Below are positions 1-8,935 of a stretch of 64,000 nt of DNA, one piece after another. Position numbers and translations under genes: made by a program. The stretch is taken from positions 3,038,001-3,102,000 of the forward strand of contig NZ_CP019770.1 of assembly GCF_004328665.1 (NCBI RefSeq), written 5' to 3'. The notes beneath the pieces are model-generated. The model was given only the letters and a program-made list of their open reading frames with translations. It had not been told where the DNA came from and searched no databases. Every line of letters starts with the position of its first letter. Position 1 is the stretch's first letter. This stretch comes from Pseudoalteromonas sp. DL-6. Its GTDB lineage: Bacteria > Pseudomonadota > Gammaproteobacteria > Enterobacterales > Alteromonadaceae.

Positions 1-856
1 TTAATTGCTTATCTTTTATTGTCCATAAGTTATTTAAGTATTGCTGAAACTCGGCTCTAAATACTTGATCTGTTTGGTAACTGCCAATCATCTGTGTATT
101 TATTGGCATCACCTCAATGGTAATATTAATAGACTCCAACTCGCCTTTTAAAATATTACGACACACATGATCTGATTTACCGCTATACACTAAACTGGTG
201 TTAAGCATAGCGTCAAACTGCTCATTTAAAACTTCTAAGGCAAAAGCAGTTCCACCAGCCTTAGGCTTTAATAAATGCTGAAAAGGACTTTGTTGATGCT
301 GGTGCTTTTGCGCTGTAAAACGCGTACCTTCTACAAAGTTCACTATGGTTGTAGGGTGATGACGAAAATTACGGCAACTGCGCTTAGTACGCTCGACATC
401 TAGGCCTTTTAAATTGGGATTTTTTGCCAATTGTGCTTTGCTCACCCGCTTCATAAAGGGCATACCCATTGCCCACGCACCAGTGCCTATAAATGGCACG
501 TACTTAAGCTCATCTTTTAAAAAAAACTTAGGAGCTGGTAATGCATTTAACGAGCTTAATACCGCAATATCAAGCCAGCTAATATGATTACTGATTAGCA
601 AATACCAACTGTTGGCATTCACCTCCCCACTAATATTAACCTTAATGTCATTACAGCCTAGCCACAACCCTAAGCGGTTACCTTTGCACCACCCCTTGTA
701 CGCGCTGTGTAATAATTTACTTACTATGGGTATGGGAAAAACTAATTTAACTAATCCTAGGGTAAGTACTAATGCGCCAAATATTATTAAATTAGCAAAT
801 AAAACACAGCCAACAATTAAGCCATTTAACCAATTAGGTAACCATTTTTTTAGCAT
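1..856 (-). CDS. PlsC-like lysophospholipid acyltransferase, C-terminus cut by window edge
   Basis: About 285 codons are visible and the frame is still open at base 2, so the C-terminus lies outside the window. It should transfer an acyl chain to a lysophospholipid at the inner membrane. The acyltransferase signature NHISWLD (the HxxxxD catalytic motif) and the later FVEGTRFTAQKH block (EGTR substrate-binding motif) are both present, after an N-terminal hydrophobic segment of about 30 residues. It begins 17 bases after the stop of the upstream homologue at 874-1746 and shares the same unusual FVEGTRFTAQKH stretch, so the two are tandem paralogues in one operon, resembling E. coli YihG. An ATG at 868-870 is not the start because it is followed by a stop after one codon. 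Confidence 0.85.
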   Translation of the reverse strand, partial: MLKKWLPNWLNGLIVGCVLFANLIIFGALVLTLGLVKLVFPIPIVSKLLHSAYKGWCKGNRLGLWLGCNDIKVNISGEVNANSWYLLISNHISWLDIAVLSSLNALPAPKFFLKDELKYVPFIGTGAWAMGMPFMKRVSKAQLAKNPNLKGLDVERTKRSCRNFRHHPTTIVNFVEGTRFTAQKHQHQQSPFQHLLKPKAGGTAFALEVLNEQFDAMLNTSLVYSGKSDHVCRNILKGELESINITIEVMPINTQMIGSYQTDQVFRAEFQQYLNNLWTIKDKQL

Positions 857-873
857 AACTGTTAGCTCATTTT

Positions 874-1746
874 TTATTTTTGTTTGAAATTAATGAGCGT
901 CTGGTTTTTTTCTTCCCACACGCGATTTAATTCAGTTTGAAAACGTACTCTAAAGTCAGGATCATTAGTGTAATCACCAATTAAGCCATCACTAACGCCT
1001 TTGACTTCAACATGTACATCAATGTGTTTTACTTTACCGGCTGCAAAATCCATAAAAGTAGGAATGCCCTCAGGGTAATGAATAGTGACATTTACCACCT
1101 TAGAAATTTGCTCACCCATGGCTTGCATTACAAACGCCACACCACCTGCCTTAGGTTTAAGTAAATGAGGAAACGGGCTATTTTGACGCGCATGCTTTTG
1201 CGCTGTAAAACGCGTACCTTCGACAAAGTTAACCACACTGACTGGCATTTCTTTAAATTTTTCACAGGCTTTACGGGTCGTTTCTAAATCTTTGCCGCGC
1301 AACTTAGGGTTCTTTTTTAATTGGCTTTTACTGGTGCGGGTCATAAAAGGAAAGTCGAGTGCCCACCAGCATAGGCCTAGAATAGGCACATAAATAAGCT
1401 CTTTTTTCAAAAAGAAGTTTAAAAAAGGTATTTTGCGGTTAAATACTCGCTGTAACACTAAAATATCCACCCAGCTTTGGTGGTTCGCAATAACTAAGTA
1501 CCAATCTTTTAATTTAAGCTCTTCAAGGCCAGTCACATTTAGCTTTGTTGGCGTTAGTAACACTTGATTTAAGGTGTTAAACGTCACCCAAATAGAGGCA
1601 CATTGCTTGGCCGTCCAGCTCATTAATTTTTGCAGCCCCTTAATTGGGATTAGCTTAACGATGCCACAAATAAAAATAGGCACAAACCAAAAAAGAGTGT
1701 TTATTGTGTAAAAGAAAATACTAAATACACTGCGAATAACTGACAT
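874..1746 (-). CDS. PlsC-like lysophospholipid acyltransferase (YihG-like)
   Basis: This 290-residue membrane acyltransferase carries NHQSWVD (HxxxxD) and NFVEGTRFTAQKH (EGTR motif), and starts with a hydrophobic anchor of about 35 residues. It is predicted to acylate lysophospholipids or a similar acceptor at the cytoplasmic face of the inner membrane; the exact substrate cannot be read from sequence. A longer frame begins at 1767, but the ATG at 1744-1746 is preferred because a GGA ribosome-binding site lies nine bases upstream. The following homologue (ending at the left edge) begins 17 bases downstream, giving a two-gene operon. It lies 61 bases past the speA stop, so it could also receive speA read-through. 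Confidence 0.88.
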   Translation of the reverse strand: MSVIRSVFSIFFYTINTLFWFVPIFICGIVKLIPIKGLQKLMSWTAKQCASIWVTFNTLNQVLLTPTKLNVTGLEELKLKDWYLVIANHQSWVDILVLQRVFNRKIPFLNFFLKKELIYVPILGLCWWALDFPFMTRTSKSQLKKNPKLRGKDLETTRKACEKFKEMPVSVVNFVEGTRFTAQKHARQNSPFPHLLKPKAGGVAFVMQAMGEQISKVVNVTIHYPEGIPTFMDFAAGKVKHIDVHVEVKGVSDGLIGDYTNDPDFRVRFQTELNRVWEEKNQTLINFKQK

Positions 1747-1807
1747 TACTTCTATTCCTTTAAACATCGCGCAGCCACGAATGACCGCGCTTAACTATGC
1801 AACTAAA

Positions 1808-3688
1808 TTAATCTTCAAAATAGGTGTAGCCTTCAAGCCCTGCATTGAGCTCGGCTAAGTAACCTTCTTTACAGTTCGCTGATACATCAAGTTTATTAAT
1901 TTGAGTGGCAAAGTTATCAGCTAATAACTCGCTATCATAATCAACAAATTTTAATACATCCTTAACGCTGTCACCTTTAATGGCATTGGTTAATACATAT
2001 CCTTGCTCATTAAGCTCAACATGAACTGAATCGGTATCACCAAATAAGTTATGTAAGTCACCTAAAATCTCTTGGTATGCCCCTACCATAAACATCGCAA
2101 TATGATACTGCTGACCTTGTGTATATTCAGGAATAGGTAAACTGGTTTCAATTCCTGCACCTTCAACGTACTCACGTATTTGCCCGTCAGAATCACAAGT
2201 AATGTCCTGGATAATAGCGCGCTGAGTTAGCGGCTGCGTTAGGTTTTCGATGGGCATAACCGGAAATAACTGCTGAATGCCCCACACATCGGGTAACGAC
2301 TGAAATAATGAAAAATTCACAAACAGTTTATCGGCTAGTTTTTCGTTTAAATCATCCAGCACTTCGCGGTGAGCTCGTGCATTAGAGCTTAATGAAGCAC
2401 GAACGCGATGTAAAATAGTAAAGTAAAGCTGCTCTATTTTCGCCCACTCTAGCATGCTCACTAAACCATGTACGTATTGATCGTGTGCTTCACTAAATAA
2501 ATGCATTGCATCATGATAAATCTCTAATGCCATACGCGGGTTCAAACGTTGTAAACACTGCCACATTTCATCCAATACTAAGGCACTGTTTTCAACCGGT
2601 GGTTCTGGGTTTAAATGATTTGGCGCTTTTTCAACATCAATTACATCGGTAATAAGCACCGCATGATGTGCAGTAAGAGCACGGCCAGATTCGGTAATAA
2701 TTGCAGGGTGAGCTAAGTTATGTTGGTCGCACACCTCGGCAAATGCATTTACCACATTACGCGCATATTCTTCGACTGTGTAGTTCATTGAGCAAGCACT
2801 TCGCGAGCCTGAACCTTCGTAGTCAACGCCGAGCCCGCCACCCACATCAACCGTATTCAGCGGTACACCGTACTGAGTTAATTCAGCAAAATGGCGAGCA
2901 CATTCGCGTAAAGCACGATGAATATCGCGAATATTGGCAATTTGTGAACCAATATGAAAATGTACCATTTGCATTAAATGCAACTTATTATGTTGCTTAA
3001 GCACTTCCACTGCACTAAGTACTTGGCCTGCAGTTAAGCCAAATTTGCCTTTTTCACCACCGGTATTTTGCCATTTACCTTTACCAACCGAATTTAAGCG
3101 AATGCGAATACCAATAGCAGGCTCAATACCTAAATTATCAATTTCTTCAAGCAGTGTGGTTAGCTCAGAGAGTTTTTCAACCACAATTTTAACGTTGTGC
3201 CCCATTGCTTGACCAATACAGGCTAAACGTAAGAATTCACTGTCTTTGTAGCCATTACATACAATAGTAATAGGCTCTTTTGCCACACCTAAAATTGCCA
3301 TTAGTTCAGGTTTAGAACCGGCTTCAAGCCCCACTAAACCACTTGGGTGTGCTAAAAGCTTACTTACTACAGAACGCTGTTGATTTACTTTTATAGGGTA
3401 AACACAGGTGTATTTACCATTATATTCACGGTTGCTACGCGCTTGAGTAAACGCATTGGTGAGCGTATCTACACGGTTTTTTAAAATATCGGTAAAGCGC
3501 ACCAATACTGGTAAGGTTAATCCTTGCTGTTTAAATTGCTCGGTAAGCTGGCTTAAAGAAATGGCAGGTTTTGTTTGGTCGCCATCCGGATAGGCTATCA
3601 ATTCACCTTGTGCGTTAATATCAAAATAACCATCGCTCCAATGAGCAACATTGTATGTAGCACGTGCTGTTTCTAAACCCCAAGTCAT
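1808..3688 (-). CDS. speA: biosynthetic arginine decarboxylase
   Basis: It converts arginine to agmatine with PLP and Mg2+, the first step of the arginine route to putrescine. The protein has 626 residues (E. coli SpeA 658). The PLP lysine sits in the YPIKVNQQ motif near residue 100, and HFHIGSQ, the glycine-rich DVGGGLGVDYEGS and ITESGRA mark the alanine-racemase-like barrel of group IV decarboxylases. The start is supported by an AGAAGAG ribosome-binding site just upstream. It is transcribed divergently from spermidine synthase, so the 198-base space between them should hold both promoters. No agmatinase gene (speB) is in the window. Confidence 0.97.
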   Translation of the reverse strand: MTWGLETARATYNVAHWSDGYFDINAQGELIAYPDGDQTKPAISLSQLTEQFKQQGLTLPVLVRFTDILKNRVDTLTNAFTQARSNREYNGKYTCVYPIKVNQQRSVVSKLLAHPSGLVGLEAGSKPELMAILGVAKEPITIVCNGYKDSEFLRLACIGQAMGHNVKIVVEKLSELTTLLEEIDNLGIEPAIGIRIRLNSVGKGKWQNTGGEKGKFGLTAGQVLSAVEVLKQHNKLHLMQMVHFHIGSQIANIRDIHRALRECARHFAELTQYGVPLNTVDVGGGLGVDYEGSGSRSACSMNYTVEEYARNVVNAFAEVCDQHNLAHPAIITESGRALTAHHAVLITDVIDVEKAPNHLNPEPPVENSALVLDEMWQCLQRLNPRMALEIYHDAMHLFSEAHDQYVHGLVSMLEWAKIEQLYFTILHRVRASLSSNARAHREVLDDLNEKLADKLFVNFSLFQSLPDVWGIQQLFPVMPIENLTQPLTQRAIIQDITCDSDGQIREYVEGAGIETSLPIPEYTQGQQYHIAMFMVGAYQEILGDLHNLFGDTDSVHVELNEQGYVLTNAIKGDSVKDVLKFVDYDSELLADNFATQINKLDVSANCKEGYLAELNAGLEGYTYFED

Positions 3689-3760
3689 GGCAACTCTTCT
3701 TTATTAAATTAGGTGTAAAGGGGCATTTTAATACGTCACTATCTGCTAAGCTAACAAAAA

Positions 3761-3789
3761 TTGAACTTTCCCCTCTTTATAGCTAACTT
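3761..3789 (+). promoter_or_regulatory. possible promoter for speE
   Basis: TTGAAC and TAACTT are separated by 17 bases within the speA-speE divergent region, about 100 bases before the speE start. Match to sigma-70 consensus is moderate only and the call rests on spacing and position. Confidence 0.3.
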
Positions 3790-3886
3790 TATTCGCTAAA
3801 GAGCGTAAAATTTGATTGAGCAATAGCGCAAGCACTGGCAGAATTGCCTCCTTTTTTCATACTCAACCAAAAGTGTAACAACAACT

Positions 3887-4750
3887 ATGGCAAATTTAGA
3901 TCAAAGTAAGTGGTTTACTGAAATTAGCGACCGCGATGGCAGCGCATTTTCATTACGTATTAACAAAAAGTTAGATGAAAAACAGTCTCCTTTTCAAAAA
4001 GTAGAAATGTTTGAAACCACAGACTTTGGTAATTTAATGATCATTGATGGTTGCACTATGGTGAGTAGCCGTGAAAACTTTTTTTATCATGAAATGATCA
4101 GCCACCCAGCATTACTAGCACACCCAAACCCTAAAAATGTGGTTATTATTGGCGGCGGCGATTGCGGTACATTACGTGAAGTGCTTAAGCACCCAAGTGT
4201 AGAAACTGTAACCCAAATCGATATTGACGAAGTAGTTACCCAAATGTCGTTAAAGTACTTCCCAGAGTTATGTGAATCAAATAACGATCCACGTGCTACT
4301 GTAATGTTTGACGATGGCATTAAATACATGCGCGAAGCAGCTGCTGAGTCTATTGATGTAGTGATTGTTGATGGAACTGATCCGGTAGGCCCTGGTGAGG
4401 GTTTATTTAACCATGCGTTTTATACTAGCTGTTTAAACGCACTTCGCCCTGGTGGAATACTCGTACAACAAAGTGAATCGCCATTAATGCATATGCCACT
4501 TCTGGTTGAAATGCGCGAAGCTATGCTAAGTGTTGGTTTTAAAGACTTGCAAACTCTTCCATTCCCACAACCTATTTATCCAAGTGGGTTGTGGTCGGTG
4601 ACGCTAGCTCGCAAATCTGAAGCATTTAACGGTTTTAGAGAAGACGGCGCAGCCATAATTGCTGAGCATAGTGAATACTACAATGGCGGCATTCATCACG
4701 GTGCACTCGCAACACCTAATTACATGAAACGCGCTTTTGACAAAAAATAA
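3887..4750 (+). CDS. speE: polyamine aminopropyltransferase (spermidine synthase)
   Basis: It transfers an aminopropyl group from decarboxylated S-adenosylmethionine to putrescine, making spermidine in the cytoplasm. The 287-residue protein matches the family length. The nucleotide-binding motif reads VIIGGGDCGTLREVLKH, followed by the acidic QIDIDE strand and DGTDPVGPGEGLF, where the family has its catalytic Asp and the GPxxxLF loop. The start is the first ATG of the frame, but no strong ribosome-binding site is visible before it. It is divergent from speA. The usual partner speD is not adjacent, so decarboxylated SAM must come from a gene elsewhere. Confidence 0.95.
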   Translation: MANLDQSKWFTEISDRDGSAFSLRINKKLDEKQSPFQKVEMFETTDFGNLMIIDGCTMVSSRENFFYHEMISHPALLAHPNPKNVVIIGGGDCGTLREVLKHPSVETVTQIDIDEVVTQMSLKYFPELCESNNDPRATVMFDDGIKYMREAAAESIDVVIVDGTDPVGPGEGLFNHAFYTSCLNALRPGGILVQQSESPLMHMPLLVEMREAMLSVGFKDLQTLPFPQPIYPSGLWSVTLARKSEAFNGFREDGAAIIAEHSEYYNGGIHHGALATPNYMKRAFDKK

Positions 4751-4762
4751 AAAGCCATAAAT

Positions 4763-4796
4763 AAACAGCTGGGCTCACAAGAGCCCTTATCTGTTT
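4763..4796. terminator. hairpin terminator between convergent speE and the barrel gene
   Basis: GGGCTC and GAGCCC pair around an ACAA loop, and an outer AAACAG/CTGTTT stem extends it across a small internal loop. It lies between two convergent stop codons and could serve both directions. Confidence 0.65.
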
Positions 4797-4815
4797 CAAT
4801 TTGTTATTCTTCCAA

Positions 4816-6039
4816 CTAAAACCGAAACTGAGCATTTAATGCTATTTGCTGCTGCGATATTCTCGATGCTTTATTCATAGCTACTCGGTTATCTGCTTGG
4901 CTATGAAGCGCTGACCCCTCAACACCTATTTGCCATTGTGGTGTAAGCTGATAACGCCAAGTTGCTGTTAGTCCCTCGCCATGACTAGCATTAGGGTCAA
5001 ACTTCCAATCGTCTTTGTCTGTCACCTCAAAATAATCGTAACGTACTGAGAAACGGTGGCGTTTTATTTTATGACTCAATAATGCAAAATGACTATAAAA
5101 TCGAGTATCAACGCCGCGGTTTTGACCCATAGCCGTACCACCCGACATTATTTGGATAATTAATCGTGTTTTCGGTGTAAATTTATTTAGCCATGCGACA
5201 CTTAAAAATCGAGTATCCCAGGCATATTGACCCGTATTATAATTAAGAGCGCCAGGGTCACCATTGTTATCATAGTAATACACTCGCAACTGAGATTTTT
5301 TTAAATAATCCCAATGCCCACCAACGTAATAACCAAATCGCCCATCGACCTCTTCAAACGGTAAAACTTGGTTTGCTTGAAATTGTAACTGTGGAGTATT
5401 TAAAGACGCTACAGGCGCAAAAGCGAGAGCCTCATTAAGTGTTGTTTGGCGATCATGCAAAGCAAAGCCTCGCCAAGCGAGTAATGTCCCCGCAGGGTCG
5501 TTACCTTTAAATGTCGCACCAACCAAACTAAAACTATGGGCACTATTAAAATTACGGGCTGGGCGTTTAATTGTTGCTTCAACACCTAGTGTTCGCAGCT
5601 CTTCACCTACCCATGAATTAATTGCCGAATTGGTATAGTTATATACAGATAACCAGCCCATATCAGGATTTTCTAATGACAATTGTGGATAAAAGCCACC
5701 CACTTTAATATGCCATTTATAATCACTGCGAACTAAAGGTTTATATTGCAGGTAAGCCTGACTAACCCCCAAAGTACTTTTTGGATCTTGATATAAATTA
5801 ACTACAGCATGGGCAGACCAACTAGAACTTATATCTGCACTTAAATCAATAATTCCCTGAGATAAAACCACACCTTGATTAGCCGCATCATGGCGATATA
5901 AACCAATTCCACCCTCTTGCCAGCTTAGTTGTGAATCAGCTTGCACAGCCCTTACTTGCAGCAAACCTTTAACTTGTGCATTGACAGTAAAAACACTCAA
6001 CAAGCAAATAACAACAGCTAAGTGCAATAGACTATTCAT
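4816..6039 (-). CDS. outer-membrane beta-barrel (porin-like) protein
   Basis: The protein (about 407 residues) begins with a clear signal peptide, MNSLLHLAVVICLLSVFTVNA, and continues as alternating aromatic/polar strands ending in QFRF. A C-terminal phenylalanine is typical of outer-membrane barrels. Longer in-frame starts exist at 6063, but the ATG at 6037-6039 gives a proper signal peptide. This ATG overlaps the stop of the upstream cupredoxin-like gene by eight bases, which implies translational coupling and a shared function. The cargo is unknown. I do not recognise a specific porin family; it may be a barrel of the kind found beside methylamine-utilisation-like cupredoxins. Confidence 0.75.
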   Translation of the reverse strand: MNSLLHLAVVICLLSVFTVNAQVKGLLQVRAVQADSQLSWQEGGIGLYRHDAANQGVVLSQGIIDLSADISSSWSAHAVVNLYQDPKSTLGVSQAYLQYKPLVRSDYKWHIKVGGFYPQLSLENPDMGWLSVYNYTNSAINSWVGEELRTLGVEATIKRPARNFNSAHSFSLVGATFKGNDPAGTLLAWRGFALHDRQTTLNEALAFAPVASLNTPQLQFQANQVLPFEEVDGRFGYYVGGHWDYLKKSQLRVYYYDNNGDPGALNYNTGQYAWDTRFLSVAWLNKFTPKTRLIIQIMSGGTAMGQNRGVDTRFYSHFALLSHKIKRHRFSVRYDYFEVTDKDDWKFDPNASHGEGLTATWRYQLTPQWQIGVEGSALHSQADNRVAMNKASRISQQQIALNAQFRF

Positions 6040-6658
6040 AATCGTCAAACTCATCAACTTCAACCCTAATAGGCAAAGTTAGTTTTTGTTTTAATTGATA
6101 ACTTAATTTATTGTTAGTTATAACAACTTTCTGCGACTCTATGTTGCTAATATCTCTAAAGCCTTCATGCCAAACATTTAGTTTATAGGCTCCATTTTGG
6201 ATGTCGAACGATGCAACTCCTTGCTCATTGGTGATTGCATAATATGGGCTATCCACAACAACAATGTAACCCAACATCCAGTCATGAATATTACATCCAA
6301 GCTCCACAACTCCTGTTTGCTCAAATGTAATTGGATTTTGTGGTTGTTCTCGGTAAAGTTTTAATTCAAATGTTTTGCTTTTAGAAAATGAATACACGTG
6401 ATGCATTATCGAGTCAGCGTTAGGAAATTCAACTTGGCTGTTTTTTTCAACGACTAAGATATGTGGCGTAAATTGGCGATTTTTTTGTGTCATAGTGAAC
6501 AGTGATTGATTTAAGTTCACCTCAGAGGCTTGCTCTGGAGCTAACCACACAACAGCATTCTCTTGAGTTTTTTGGTTATTATCATAAACAGTAACCGTTA
6601 CTGCACTGCTCTTAAAAACAATTATAAAACCTAAAATAGCGAGTGAAATTTTCAGCAT
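6032..6658 (-). CDS. periplasmic cupredoxin-like protein (methylamine-utilisation-like)
   Basis: A 208-residue exported protein with an N-terminal signal sequence of about 19 residues. A cupredoxin fold is suggested by candidate type-1 copper ligands: His86/His87 in SIMHHVYSF, then Cys122, His125 and Met128 in CNIHDWM. The Cys-x2-His-x2-Met spacing is one short of two residues compared with plastocyanin (Cys-x2-His-x4-Met), but is what I recall for proteins annotated 'methylamine utilization protein'. The remaining third (about 140-205) reads like an Ig-like or carboxypeptidase-regulatory fold. No methylamine dehydrogenase genes are nearby, so the family name should not be taken as function. 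It is the first gene of a two-gene operon with the barrel protein. Confidence 0.75.
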   Translation of the reverse strand: MLKISLAILGFIIVFKSSAVTVTVYDNNQKTQENAVVWLAPEQASEVNLNQSLFTMTQKNRQFTPHILVVEKNSQVEFPNADSIMHHVYSFSKSKTFELKLYREQPQNPITFEQTGVVELGCNIHDWMLGYIVVVDSPYYAITNEQGVASFDIQNGAYKLNVWHEGFRDISNIESQKVVITNNKLSYQLKQKLTLPIRVEVDEFDDYE

Positions 6659-6832
6659 ATTTTCTTCTTGTTAAATTATTTTTATTTATTATAGAACTAA
6701 TTACATAAAGTTTTGCGGATTAATTAATACACTCTTTTTTAGCTAATTAATTGAATACGTATGCAGCTACCTCGTAATAGTGGGTTCATCACTTTATGCT
6801 CATAACCTACGGTTTGACATCAAGGACACACA

Positions 6833-8875
6833 ATGAGACTACCTTTACTATTAGTTGCTTTACTTGCAAGCAGTGCTTTTGCAAAAGAAGCCACGCTGAA
6901 ATCACCTGATCAAAAAATTAAAATTACCATTTCTGATCAATCATCATCCCCTCATTACTCTATTAGCTTTAATGGTAAGCCTGTTATTGAGCAGTCACGC
7001 TTAGGTTTTAGGTTTAAAAGCCAAGCACCATTTGATGACGGCTTTGTTATTAGTGAAGTAACTCGTTCACAAACCGATAGCCAATGGCAGCAACCTTGGG
7101 GAGAGCGTCAAACCGTTATTGATAAGCACAATGAAATTGCCGTTACCTTCAATAAACCTGCGCCCCACGCTGGCACATACACTGTACGATTTAAAGCCTT
7201 TGATAGTGGTGTAGGTTTTCGCTATGAAGTCCCTAAGCAAGCCGATTTTGAAAAAACTGAAATTACTAAAGAACTGACCGAATTTGCTATTGCCGCAAAA
7301 GATAAAACCACCGCATGGTGGATACCTGCTCGCGGTTGGAACCGTTATGAATATGTCTATAACACTACAGACTTACAAAATGCTGCACTTGTTCATACCC
7401 CTTTTACCTTTAAAAATGGTAACGGTGTACATGTCAGCATTCATGAAGCAGCTCTGGTAGATTATGCAGGGATGGTGCTTAACCAGCGTCGCCCTGGTAC
7501 GTTTAGTGCCGATTTAACGCCATGGTCTGATGGCATTGCCGTTAAGAAGCAAGGCGCATTCAACACTCCTTGGCGCACCATTCAAATAGGTGAGCGAGCG
7601 ATAGACTTAGTTAATTCAGATATTATTTTAAACCTGAATGAGCCAAATAAACTCGGTGATGTGTCGTGGGTTAAACCAGGTAAATATGTAGGTATTTGGT
7701 GGGGAATGCACATCAATGAAACAACTTGGGGCAGTGGAGAAAAACACGGTGCCACCACAAAAAATACTAAATACTATATGGACTTTGCCGCTGAGTATGG
7801 CTTTGACGGCGTATTAGTTGAAGGTTGGAACACAGGTTGGGATGGCGACTGGTTTTATAATGGTGATGTATTTAGCTTTACTCAGCCTTATGACGATTTC
7901 GATATTGCAGCGCTTACACAGTACGGTAAAGAAAAAGGGGTACAGTTAATTGGTCACCATGAAACCTCTGGCAATGTCAGCAATTATCGCGACCAAATGG
8001 AAGATGCTTTTGCGCTTTACGAAAAATCAAATGTAAGCCAAATAAAAACCGGTTATGTGGCCGATGGTGGCAATATAAAACGCATAGATGAAAACGGCAT
8101 TGCCCGCTTTGAATGGCACGACGGCCAATTTATGGTAAATGAATACTTACATAACATTAAACTTGCCGCTAAATATAAGCTAAGCATCAACACCCATGAA
8201 CCAATTAAAGACACAGGTCTGCGCCGTACTTACCCCAACTGGATTGCCCGTGAAGGTGCGCGTGGACAAGAGTTTAACGCATGGGGTACGCCACCTAATC
8301 CACCAGAGCACATTCCAATGCTTGCTTTTACCCGTATGCTTGCAGGGCCAATGGACTTTACCCCAGGTATTTTTGATATGAGCTTTAATGGCTTAGGGGA
8401 CGATACAAATCGCCCACAAACAACACTGGCAAAGCAATTAGCATTGTATGTGGTGATGTATAGCCCAATTCAAATGGCGGCGGATTTACCGCGTAATTAT
8501 TTAGCTAAACCCGATGCTTTTCAGTTTATTCAAGACGTACCAACCGATTGGCAGCAAAGTATCGCGCTTGATGGCGAAGTAGGCGACTTTATTGTATTTG
8601 CACGCAAAGAGCGCAAGCGCGATAACTACTCAGGAAACGATTGGTACTTAGGTGCAGTGACTGACGAAAATGCCCGCACCATTGAAGTTAAACTCGACTT
8701 TTTAGATAAAGATAAACAGTTTGAAGCGCAAATTTATCGTGATGGTGATAAGGCAGAGTGGAAGAACAATCCTTATGATTTAAGCATTGAAAAACGCATT
8801 GTTACCGCAAGCGATAAGCTAACACTAGAACTGGCTACCAGTGGCGGCACCGCTATTCGTTTTAAAGCACTTTAG
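6833..8875 (+). CDS. glycoside hydrolase family 97 alpha-glucosidase, exported
   Basis: A 680-residue secreted enzyme with signal peptide MRLPLLLVALLASSAFA, an N-terminal beta-sandwich (about 20-280), a TIM barrel (about 280-580) and a C-terminal beta domain. The barrel contains DGVLVEGWNTGWDGDW, HHETSGN (Glu377), INTHEP (Glu456) and ARGQEF (Glu480). The last two are 24 residues apart, as are Glu508 and Glu532 of Bacteroides SusB, so it most likely belongs to the inverting alpha-glucosidase branch and not the retaining alpha-galactosidases. An AAGGA site precedes the ATG. It stands alone, without TonB receptor or other glycan genes, and its substrate is probably an alpha-linked gluco-oligosaccharide. 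Confidence 0.9.
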   Translation: MRLPLLLVALLASSAFAKEATLKSPDQKIKITISDQSSSPHYSISFNGKPVIEQSRLGFRFKSQAPFDDGFVISEVTRSQTDSQWQQPWGERQTVIDKHNEIAVTFNKPAPHAGTYTVRFKAFDSGVGFRYEVPKQADFEKTEITKELTEFAIAAKDKTTAWWIPARGWNRYEYVYNTTDLQNAALVHTPFTFKNGNGVHVSIHEAALVDYAGMVLNQRRPGTFSADLTPWSDGIAVKKQGAFNTPWRTIQIGERAIDLVNSDIILNLNEPNKLGDVSWVKPGKYVGIWWGMHINETTWGSGEKHGATTKNTKYYMDFAAEYGFDGVLVEGWNTGWDGDWFYNGDVFSFTQPYDDFDIAALTQYGKEKGVQLIGHHETSGNVSNYRDQMEDAFALYEKSNVSQIKTGYVADGGNIKRIDENGIARFEWHDGQFMVNEYLHNIKLAAKYKLSINTHEPIKDTGLRRTYPNWIAREGARGQEFNAWGTPPNPPEHIPMLAFTRMLAGPMDFTPGIFDMSFNGLGDDTNRPQTTLAKQLALYVVMYSPIQMAADLPRNYLAKPDAFQFIQDVPTDWQQSIALDGEVGDFIVFARKERKRDNYSGNDWYLGAVTDENARTIEVKLDFLDKDKQFEAQIYRDGDKAEWKNNPYDLSIEKRIVTASDKLTLELATSGGTAIRFKAL

Positions 8876-8904
8876 TAGTTAACCTGAACCCTAGATAATA
8901 AATT

Positions 8905-8934
8905 AACGCTATCTGCAACCATGCAGATAGCGTT
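8905..8934. terminator. bidirectional terminator between GH97 gene and envZ
   Basis: A perfect 12-base inverted repeat (AACGCTATCTGC / GCAGATAGCGTT) with a six-base loop lies between the two convergent genes, ending one base before the envZ stop codon. Confidence 0.8.
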
Positions 8935-8935
8935 A

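Noticed and set aside
868..870. ATG just before the first acyltransferase
   Set aside because: It is followed by a stop after one codon; the real start is the ATG at 854-856, which reads into the acyltransferase motifs.
4816..6658. Methylamine utilisation operon
   Set aside because: Only the cupredoxin-like protein recalls that name; methylamine dehydrogenase subunits and their maturation genes are absent.
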